DNA from: CAVXAE01 sp044225565 | Lineage (GTDB): Bacteria; Pseudomonadota; Gammaproteobacteria; Steroidobacterales; Steroidobacteraceae | Assembly (NCBI GenBank): GCA_044225565.1 | Contig: JBGAIL010000162.1 | Location: forward strand, 1 to 10,838 | DNA: 10,838 nt | Direction of reading: 5' to 3' | Shown here: positions 1-5,789 of the stretch, one piece after another | Layout: the number at the start of each line of letters is the position of its first letter | Position numbering within the stretch: position 1 is the stretch's first letter | The notes under the pieces: model-generated | Databases searched by the model: none | Told to the model about the DNA's origin: nothing | Seen by the model: only the letters and a program-made list of their open reading frames with translations | Made by a program: the position numbers and the translations under genes

Positions 1-2061
1 GAGTACACGCCCTTCGACGAGCTCAAGCGGCTGGGGCTCACGGCAGGCGTCGAGACCGCGGTGCGCAAGGCTTTTCCGGCGCAGACGGGCATGCTGGTGG
101 TGAGCGAGGTGCTGCCCGGCTCGTCGGCCGAAGAAGCTCTGCAGCCGGGCGACATCCTCGTGAAGCTCAACAAGCGCTACGTGACTCAGTTCGAGCCGCT
201 GGAGGAAGTGATCGACGATGCCGTCGGCGGCACCGTGGAGCTCGAATTGGAGCGCGGCGGGCAGCCCGTATCGGCCAGGGTCGCCGTGGGCGATCTGCAC
301 GCCATCACCCCGAGCTCGTACCTGGAGTTCGGGGAAGCGATCGTGCACACGCTCTCGTACCAGCAGGCACGGCATTTCAATCTGCCGGTCAAGGGTGCGT
401 ATGTCGCGAACCCGGGCTACGTGTTCGGCGCCGCCGGCATTCCGCGTGGCGCGGTCATCACGAAGTTCGATGCGCGGGACATCGCGACGGTGGACGACCT
501 GGAGACCGCCGTCGCCGACCTCAGCGACGGCCAGCGGGCACGCGTGCGCTTCTCCACCATCGACGATCCCAACGGCAGCCAGTTGCGCGCCGTCCGCATG
601 GACCGGCGCTGGTTCCCCTCCAACCGCTGCACGCGGGACGACAATCAGGGGCTGTGGCTCTGCAAGCCGCTGTCGACCGGAGCGGCGCCGAAGCCGTTGC
701 AACCGGGCAGTACGGACTTCCCACGCTACAACGACGCGCGGCTCAACTACATCGCACCCTCACTGGTGCTCGTCAGCTTCGACATGCCTTACTCGGTTTC
801 GGGCATCACGGAGCGCAACTATCACGGCACCGGCCTCGTGGTGGACGCGGAGCGCGGCCTCGTAGTGGTGGATCGCAACACGGTGCCCGTCGGCGTGGGA
901 GACGTGAACATCACGTTCGCCGGCACGCTCGAGGTGCCCGGCAGGGTGGTCTACATCCATCCTCAACACAATCTTGCCGTGGTCGCTTACGATCCCAAGC
1001 TCATCGGCACCACGCCCGTGCGCACGGCGAAGCTCGGTGTGCGCGACCTCTCGCCGGGCGAGACCGTGACGGTCGTCGGCTTCGGCGGCGACGGGGTCAT
1101 CCGCTCGCGCAGCACCGACATCGCGGACATCGAGCCTCTGCAGCTTCCTCTCTCTCGCACAATGCGATTTCGGGACAGCAACGTCGAAGGCATACAGCTC
1201 GTAAACCCGCCCACGGATTTCGACGGCGTGCTGCTCGAGAAGTCGGGGCGCGTGGTGGCGCTGTGGTCCAGTTTCTCGTTCGAAAGCGGCCGTGAGGTGG
1301 TGCAGGACAACCGCGGCGTATCCATCGATCTCGTCGCCGAGATGCTGGGACGCGTGCAGAGCGGTCAGCCGTTACATTCCCTGGAAGTGGAGCTGGAGCC
1401 CATCCCGCTCTCCACGGCCCGGGATCTCGGCCTCACGGACAGCTGGGTCGCGAAGCTGGCGCAGCACGCGCCTTCCGATCGGGAAGTGCTTTCCGCGATC
1501 CGCATGGTGGGCGGCTCGGCTGCGGCGCAGGCGTTCCGGCAGGGGGACCTGCTGCTTTCCATCGACGACAAGGTGGTCACGCGCTTCCGGGAAGTGGAGC
1601 GCGCGGTGGCGGACAAGACGCGCGTGAAAGTGGTCGTCTGGCGCGGTGAGGGTGAGCAGACGCTGGACGTTGCAACAGCGGCACTCACCGGCGGCGACGT
1701 GGACAGGCTGGTGCAATGGGCCGGCGCCACATTGCAGGCGCCGCACCGCGCGATGAGCGCGCAGCGCGGCATTCCTCCGGAAGGCGTTTACGTAGGTTAT
1801 TTCTCGTACGGCTCGCCTGCTACGCGCTATGGCCTGTATCCGGGCCGGCGCATCACCGAGGTGGACGGCGTGCCGACGCCCGATCTCGATGCGTTCCTGG
1901 CGGCAGTGACCGGCCGGCCCGATCGCTCCTCGGTGCGACTGCGCACGATCACCTGGAACAATGCACCGGAAGTCATCACCCTGAAGCTGGACAGGCACTA
2001 CTGGCCCGCCTACGAGTTGCGGCGGACGGAGCGGGGGTGGGAGCGCAGGACGCTGGAGTGA
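1..2061 (+). CDS. HtrA/Nma111-like PDZ protein with degenerate second protease domain (5' truncated)
   Basis: The reading frame is open from base 1 and stops at TGA 2059-2061, giving 686 codons; the start lies outside the window. It begins with PFDELKRLGL, a segment typical of the Nma111/Deg7 branch of HtrA proteases just after the first protease domain. In order I see PDZ-1 (about nt 75-290), a second PDZ-like segment containing LSYQQARHF (about 330-610), a trypsin-fold domain (about 745-1350), a third PDZ (about 1380-1690) and a fourth (about 1710-2010). The trypsin-fold domain looks inactive. By motif alignment the His, Asp and Ser positions are replaced by Asn (VVDRNTV), Asn (HNLAVV) and Phe (TDFDGVLL). 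In this family an active protease domain normally sits further N-terminal, so it should lie upstream of the window. Likely role: protein quality control in the envelope, with the visible part acting as a regulatory or substrate-binding scaffold. The gene ends 244 bases before the next one. Family is confident; location and substrates are inferred. Confidence 0.85.
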   Translation, partial: EYTPFDELKRLGLTAGVETAVRKAFPAQTGMLVVSEVLPGSSAEEALQPGDILVKLNKRYVTQFEPLEEVIDDAVGGTVELELERGGQPVSARVAVGDLHAITPSSYLEFGEAIVHTLSYQQARHFNLPVKGAYVANPGYVFGAAGIPRGAVITKFDARDIATVDDLETAVADLSDGQRARVRFSTIDDPNGSQLRAVRMDRRWFPSNRCTRDDNQGLWLCKPLSTGAAPKPLQPGSTDFPRYNDARLNYIAPSLVLVSFDMPYSVSGITERNYHGTGLVVDAERGLVVVDRNTVPVGVGDVNITFAGTLEVPGRVVYIHPQHNLAVVAYDPKLIGTTPVRTAKLGVRDLSPGETVTVVGFGGDGVIRSRSTDIADIEPLQLPLSRTMRFRDSNVEGIQLVNPPTDFDGVLLEKSGRVVALWSSFSFESGREVVQDNRGVSIDLVAEMLGRVQSGQPLHSLEVELEPIPLSTARDLGLTDSWVAKLAQHAPSDREVLSAIRMVGGSAAAQAFRQGDLLLSIDDKVVTRFREVERAVADKTRVKVVVWRGEGEQTLDVATAALTGGDVDRLVQWAGATLQAPHRAMSAQRGIPPEGVYVGYFSYGSPATRYGLYPGRRITEVDGVPTPDLDAFLAAVTGRPDRSSVRLRTITWNNAPEVITLKLDRHYWPAYELRRTERGWERRTLE

Positions 2062-2132
2062 GCGTTGCCTGGGAGCTACGAGGTTACGTCAAGCGCTCGT
2101 GGTGGGGAATAGCATAAAAGCTCGGCGCCTGC

Positions 2133-2251
2133 GAGGGAGCGCGGCGCTGAATGCGGCTTCCAGGACCGCCGTGAACCCGTCCATGGGGGCTTCGTGAAAA
2201 ACGTCCTGTTTTTCACGATCCTGGAAGCCGCATTCAGCACCACGCTCCTTC
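2133..2251. repeat. Nested palindromic element, candidate dispersed repeat or very strong hairpin
   Basis: Two perfect 20-bp inverted arms, GCTGAATGCGGCTTCCAGGA at 2146-2165 and its reverse complement at 2219-2238, are 53 bases apart. Pairing continues outward to 2133/2251 with two mismatches and one G-T wobble, giving a stem of about 33 positions. The loop contains a second perfect inverted repeat of 11 bp (2192-2202 with 2208-2218) around a 5-base loop, carrying A- and T-runs. There is no convincing open reading frame in it and no obvious target-site duplication. It lies between two co-directional genes and could end transcription of the upstream one. The nested design is typical of REP/MITE-like dispersed elements, but copy number cannot be judged from one window. 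Confidence 0.75.
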
Positions 2252-2305
2252 AGCCTGCGAGATAAGATTCGCGTCCCGGTCGCTCGGGGTTGCTTGGGTT
2301 CTTCG

Positions 2306-3322
2306 ATGGTTCAGATGCGTGCCAGTCAGGCTGAGCTGGATGCTGCCGTGCAGGCGCTGCGCGACGGCGAGCTCGTGGCGTTCCCGACCGAGACGGTCTA
2401 TGGGCTGGGCGCGAGCGCGCAGAATCCGGCGGCGGTCCGCAAGATCTTCGAGGCGAAGGGCCGGCCCACCACGCATCCCGTCATCGTGCATCTCGACAGC
2501 CCGCGGTATCTGCCCCGCTGGGCGCGGGAGGTGCCCGATGCTGCCGCGAAGCTGGCGGAAAAGTTCTGGCCAGGGCCGCTCACCATGGTGCTGCCGCGCG
2601 CCGCCAACGTTCACGATCTCGTCACGGGTGGGCAGGACACTGTCGCCGTGCGCGTTCCTTCGCATCCCATGGCGCAACAGCTCCTTACGGCGTTCGGCGG
2701 GGGTATCGCCGCGCCTTCAGCGAACCGCTTCGGGCGTTTGAGTCCCACCCGTGCGGAGCATGTGCGGGAGGAACTGGGCGATGCCGTGCGCGTCGTGCTG
2801 GACGGAGGCGAGAGCAAGATCGGCCTCGAGTCCACCATCGTTTCCGTGGACTCGGCTTCCGGCGTGCGTCTGCTGCGCCCGGGAGCCATCACCGTCGCGC
2901 AGATGCGTTCGGTGGTGGGCGACGTCCACACGGATGCCGGCGCGGAGGCGCCGCGCGTGCCGGGCAGCACACCTTCCCACTATGCGCCGGTCACACCGAT
3001 GACCATCGTCGCCGAAGGCGAGGTGGACTCGCAGGCGGCCGCGCTTTCGGCCGGTGGGCGTCGTATTGCGGTGCTCGCGCAGCGGCTGCCGCTGAAGAGC
3101 CATACGCACGTCACCTGGATCAATGCGGGCCGCAGGCCGGCCCAGTATGCCCACGATCTCTACGCCAATCTCCGCACGCTCGACAAGGCGGGCTGCGAGC
3201 AGATCCTCGTGCAGGCGGTGCCCGAAGACGAGCGCTGGGACGCGATCCGCGACCGGCTCACGCGCGCCGCAAGCCGCATCGAGGAAGGCGACGACACCGG
3301 CTCCATGGCCGTGCTTCCTTGA
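2306..3322 (+). CDS. tsaC: Sua5-type L-threonylcarbamoyladenylate synthase
   Basis: This enzyme makes threonylcarbamoyl-AMP from threonine, bicarbonate and ATP, the first step of the t6A modification at position 37 of ANN-decoding tRNAs; the TsaBDE proteins complete the transfer. The 338-residue product has the full YrdC domain (about 1-215): FPTETVYGLG at about 26-35, then EAKGRP, KFWPGPLTMVLP, VAVRVP, the IAAPSANRFGRLSPT loop at about 133-147 and GLESTIV. A linker with GSTPSHYAP (about 219-227) and a C-terminal Sua5 domain (to 338) follow, so this is the long Sua5 form rather than the short TsaC. I chose ATG 2306. ATG 2315 (MRASQAELDAA) is an equally plausible start, and a TTG at 2294 is less likely; none has a convincing ribosome binding site. 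The flanking gaps of 244 and 109 bases suggest an independent transcript. Function is confident; the exact start is not. Confidence 0.93.
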   Translation: MVQMRASQAELDAAVQALRDGELVAFPTETVYGLGASAQNPAAVRKIFEAKGRPTTHPVIVHLDSPRYLPRWAREVPDAAAKLAEKFWPGPLTMVLPRAANVHDLVTGGQDTVAVRVPSHPMAQQLLTAFGGGIAAPSANRFGRLSPTRAEHVREELGDAVRVVLDGGESKIGLESTIVSVDSASGVRLLRPGAITVAQMRSVVGDVHTDAGAEAPRVPGSTPSHYAPVTPMTIVAEGEVDSQAAALSAGGRRIAVLAQRLPLKSHTHVTWINAGRRPAQYAHDLYANLRTLDKAGCEQILVQAVPEDERWDAIRDRLTRAASRIEEGDDTGSMAVLP

Positions 3323-3330
3323 TGGGCAAT

Positions 3331-3352
3331 AAAGTCGCCTGCGGCGCTTTTT
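3331..3352 (+). terminator. Possible weak intrinsic terminator after the Sua5 gene
   Basis: AAAGTCGCC (3331-3339) and GGCGCTTTT (3343-3351) form a short hairpin with a 3-base loop. It has four G-C pairs, one mismatch and an A/T-rich base, followed by a five-T run at 3348-3352. It lies 8 bases after the Sua5 stop codon. Position and U-tract fit a Rho-independent terminator, but the GC core is only 4 bp and the A-rich arm pairs with the T-run, so termination may be partial. Confidence 0.4.
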
Positions 3353-3373
3353 GCGGACATCAGCTTCGTTGCC

Positions 3374-3401
3374 GGCGGGCAAAGGCGCGACTTTGCCCGC
3401 C
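3374..3401. repeat. Perfect 11-bp inverted repeat upstream of the decarboxylase gene
   Basis: GGCGGGCAAAG (3374-3384) and CTTTGCCCGCC (3391-3401) are perfect inverted copies around a 6-base loop. No T-run follows on the plus strand, so it is not a classic terminator. It ends 30 bases before the start codon of the five-gene run and could be an operator, a leader hairpin or an mRNA-stabilising structure. No clear sigma-70 boxes are seen in this gap, only a weak CAGAAT at 3420-3425 lacking a suitably spaced partner. Confidence 0.55.
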
Positions 3402-3431
3402 TGCTCTGAGGTAACACGGCAGAATAGACAC

Positions 3432-4613
3432 ATGCTGAATCGTTCCGCGCCGGTGCGCTACATCGACCCTTTTCTGGACAAGGAGATCCGCCGCCTCGTG
3501 CGCGAATTCGGCTCTCCACTGCTCATCGTGGACTGCGAGCGCGTGCGTGTGCAGTACCGCAAGCTGCACAAGGCGCTGCCCGGAGTCGATCTCCACTACG
3601 CCCTCAAGCCGCTGCCGCACGCGGCCGTGGTGCAGACCATCCTGGGGGCCGGCGGCTTCCTGGATCTCGCCACCACCGGCGAGGTGCAGCTGGTCTCGCG
3701 ACTCGGCGTGTCGCCGGAGCGTTGTGTGCACACGCATCCCATCAAACGGGACTCGGACATCCGCAACGCGCTGCATTTCGGCGTCCGCGTGTTCGTGGCC
3801 GACAACCCGGACGAGGTGCGCAAGTTCAAGCCGTATGCGGACAAGGCGGAGCTGCTGCTGCGAGTGTCCTTCCGCAGCCCGGGCGCGGTATGTGACCTCT
3901 CGCGCAAGTTCGGCTGCGACCCCGAGCAGGTGCTGGCGCTGGCGCGCGTGGCAAAGGACCTCGGCATCGAAGTGCGCGGCCTTTCATTTCACGTGGGTTC
4001 GCAGACCCCCGATCCCGCCAAGCACGTGGAAGCCATCGGTGCATGCGGCAAGCTGCTCAACGAAGCGCGCCGTGAGCATCTCGGCGTGTTCGACACGCTG
4101 GACATCGGCGGCGGATTCCCCATCGCCTATCTGCAGCCGGCCATCGACATCCGGCGCTTCTGCGCGCCCATCCGCGCGGCGCTCGGCAAGCTGCCGCAAC
4201 GCATCCGCGTCATCGCGGAGCCGGGGCGCTTCATCGTGGGCCCAGCCGCCATCGGCGTTGCTTCGGTGATGGGTCGTGCGCAGCGCGAGGGGCACTGGTG
4301 GTACTACCTGGACGACGGGTTATACGGCTCCTACAGCGGGCAGATCTACGATCACGCCCGCTACCCCGTCGAGCCGCTGCGAGGCGGCACCCAGCGCTTC
4401 CCCTCCGTGCTCGCAGGGCCCACCTGCGACAGCATCGACGTCATCGCCGAGAACCTGTTGCTGCCGCATCTGAAGGCGGGCGACCTCATCGTAGGCAAGG
4501 CGATGGGCGCGTACACGTGGGCGAGCGCTTCCGATTTCAATTTCTTTCCCAAGGCCACCGTGGTCGCCGTGAACAGCGAGGTCGGCGACCTCGGGCACGT
4601 CACCACGATATGA
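3432..4613 (+). CDS. Type III (alanine-racemase-fold) PLP-dependent decarboxylase, ornithine/diaminopimelate decarboxylase family
   Basis: The 393-residue length is normal for fold-III decarboxylases, which remove the carboxyl group from amino acids such as ornithine, lysine or diaminopimelate using pyridoxal phosphate in the cytoplasm. The PLP lysine is K59 in YALKPLPH. FHVGS carries H187, GGGFP is at 226-230, EPGR has E263, and DGLYGSYSGQIYDH has the aspartate D307. GPTCDSID has C332-D333, and MGAYT has Y361. The YDH, GPTCD and GAYT motifs follow the eukaryotic-type ornithine decarboxylase pattern more closely than LysA, so an ornithine- or other diamine-forming role is favoured. Substrate cannot be fixed from motifs, and YALKPLPH differs from the usual YA(V/L)K(C/A)N. 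ATG 3432 is chosen because the first conserved residues follow it closely; its ribosome binding site is poor. The stop overlaps the next start (ATGA, 4610-4613), making this the first gene of a coupled five-gene run. Confidence 0.85.
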   Translation: MLNRSAPVRYIDPFLDKEIRRLVREFGSPLLIVDCERVRVQYRKLHKALPGVDLHYALKPLPHAAVVQTILGAGGFLDLATTGEVQLVSRLGVSPERCVHTHPIKRDSDIRNALHFGVRVFVADNPDEVRKFKPYADKAELLLRVSFRSPGAVCDLSRKFGCDPEQVLALARVAKDLGIEVRGLSFHVGSQTPDPAKHVEAIGACGKLLNEARREHLGVFDTLDIGGGFPIAYLQPAIDIRRFCAPIRAALGKLPQRIRVIAEPGRFIVGPAAIGVASVMGRAQREGHWWYYLDDGLYGSYSGQIYDHARYPVEPLRGGTQRFPSVLAGPTCDSIDVIAENLLLPHLKAGDLIVGKAMGAYTWASASDFNFFPKATVVAVNSEVGDLGHVTTI

Positions 4614-5110
4614 AGAAGGCCACCGTCGACCACGAGACGGTGATCCACGCGCAGGTGGTGGCGGCGCGCGAGGGCCGCGAGCCTCGCGTCGTGGCCCGTC
4701 TTTATTCCGGCTGGGTGCTGTTCGGCGAAAGGCAGTTCGTGCGGGGTTATTCGCTGCTGCTTCCCGACCCGGTGGTACCCACGCTCAATGCGCTCGGAGC
4801 GAAGGAGCGTGGCCAGTTCCTGAGCGACATGTCGCGCGTGGGCGATGCCCTGCTCAAGGTCACGGGTGCCGCCCGAATCAATTACGCCATCTTCGGCAAC
4901 CAGGAGCCGGCGTTGCACGCGCACGTGGTCCCACGCTTCGTGGATGAGCCCGCAGCCATGCGCGTGGCACACCCATGGGCCTACGACTGGTCGGCGGCGC
5001 CAGCCTTCGATCGCACCTTGCACAAGGAGCTCGCGGACGCGCTCCGGCACGAGCTCACGCGCATGGGCGTCGCCAAGGCGATGCGCTACGATCCCGGGGC
5101 CAATGCATGA
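4610..5110 (+). CDS. HIT-domain protein (histidine triad-like nucleotide hydrolase/transferase)
   Basis: A 166-residue soluble protein. The signature is LHAHVVPRF, with H103 and H105 followed by P108-R109. Aligned with the usual HxHxHxx-PR motif, the last two histidines are kept, including the middle one that acts as nucleophile in the family. The first is replaced by A101 (EPALHAH). The preceding INYAIFGNQEP matches the asparagine-containing strand before the motif in other HIT proteins, and GYSLLLPDPVVPTLNAL (about residues 46-62) resembles their central region. HIT proteins hydrolyse or transfer nucleoside monophosphates from dinucleotides, AMP-lysine-like adducts or nucleotide sugars; which applies here is unknown. 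ATG 4610 overlaps the decarboxylase stop as ATGA and has no ribosome binding site of its own, so translation probably depends on the upstream gene. The end overlaps the ABC ATPase start by 8 bases. Confidence 0.8.
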   Translation: MKKATVDHETVIHAQVVAAREGREPRVVARLYSGWVLFGERQFVRGYSLLLPDPVVPTLNALGAKERGQFLSDMSRVGDALLKVTGAARINYAIFGNQEPALHAHVVPRFVDEPAAMRVAHPWAYDWSAAPAFDRTLHKELADALRHELTRMGVAKAMRYDPGANA

Positions 5111-5789
5111 GCTCGTCATCAAGGGGCTGTCGCGCAGCTTTCGCGAAGGCGGGCGCGTCCATCGCGTGCTGGATGGACTCGATGCGCGCTTCGCACCCGG
5201 CGAGGCCGTCGCGCTCATCGGCCGCAGCGGCTCGGGGAAGTCGACCCTCCTCAATCTGATCGGCGGGCTCGACCAGGCGGACGCCGGCTCCATCCACGTC
5301 GGTGCGGAAGAGGTCACTGCGTTGCGCGAGCCGCAGCTCACCCTCTTCAGACGCCGGCGCATCGGCTTCGTCCACCAGTTCTTCAACCTCGTCCCGACGC
5401 TCGATGCCGGCGAGAACGTGCGCCTGCCACTCGAGCTCAACGGCATCCGCGGGCACGAGGCACGGCGGCGTGTGGCGGGAATGCTGCGTGAAGTGGGGCT
5501 CGAGGATCGCATCGACAGTGCAGTGGATGCGCTTTCGGGCGGGGAACGGCAGCGCGTGGCCATCGCGCGTGCTCTGGTTCACGAGCCCTCTTTACTGCTC
5601 GCGGATGAGCCCACGGGCAATCTCGACGGCGAGACGGCACAGAGGGTGCTTCCGCTGCTGATGAATCTCGTGCGCACGCGTGGGGCCACGCTGCTGCTCG
5701 CCACTCACGATCGCTCTCTCGCTGCGAGCGCGGATCGGGTGGTGGAGCTTCGCGAAGGAAGGCTGATCTCCGTCGATTCGGGTGACTGA
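5103..5789 (+). CDS. ABC transporter ATP-binding protein, LolD/MacB/YbbA type (AttE-like)
   Basis: A 228-residue ATPase with every expected motif: Walker A GRSGSGKST at 40-48, Q-loop Q92 in VHQFFNLVPTLDAGENV, signature LSGGERQ at 144-150, Walker B LLLADEPTGNLD with D168-E169, and the switch histidine H202 in ATHD. The NLVPTL..ENV..PLEL run and the short length without accessory domains place it in the LolD/MacB/FtsE group, whose members work with FtsX-like permeases in mechanotransmission across the inner membrane. ATG 5103 (MHELVIKGLSR) is used; it sits 8 bases inside the HIT gene, after GGGG at 5097-5100. ATG 5107 is in another frame and is not the start. The stop TGA 5787-5789 shares its A with the permease ATG. 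The pairing with the permease and AttH-like protein downstream matches the AttE role. Confidence 0.95.
   Translation: MHELVIKGLSRSFREGGRVHRVLDGLDARFAPGEAVALIGRSGSGKSTLLNLIGGLDQADAGSIHVGAEEVTALREPQLTLFRRRRIGFVHQFFNLVPTLDAGENVRLPLELNGIRGHEARRRVAGMLREVGLEDRIDSAVDALSGGERQRVAIARALVHEPSLLLADEPTGNLDGETAQRVLPLLMNLVRTRGATLLLATHDRSLAASADRVVELREGRLISVDSGD

Noticed and set aside
2128..2261. Direct repeat CCTGCGAG at 2128-2135 and 2254-2261 bracketing the palindrome, as a target-site duplication
   Set aside because: The left copy overlaps the outer stem while the right copy lies just outside it, so the two are not symmetric insertion flanks. An 8-bp match in GC-rich DNA can be chance.
2263..2268. TAAGAT as a -10 box for the Sua5 gene
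   Set aside because: Only four of six positions match and there is no acceptable -35 box 16-18 bases upstream; that stretch belongs to the palindrome arm.
3351..3431. 27-codon TTG-initiated extension of the decarboxylase
   Set aside because: It would translate through the perfect inverted repeat, shows no family similarity and lacks a ribosome binding site. ATG 3432 fits the family length.
5107..5110. ATG overlapping the HIT stop as the start of the ATPase
   Set aside because: It is in a different frame (MSSSSRGC). The ATPase frame starts at ATG 5103 (MHELVIKG).
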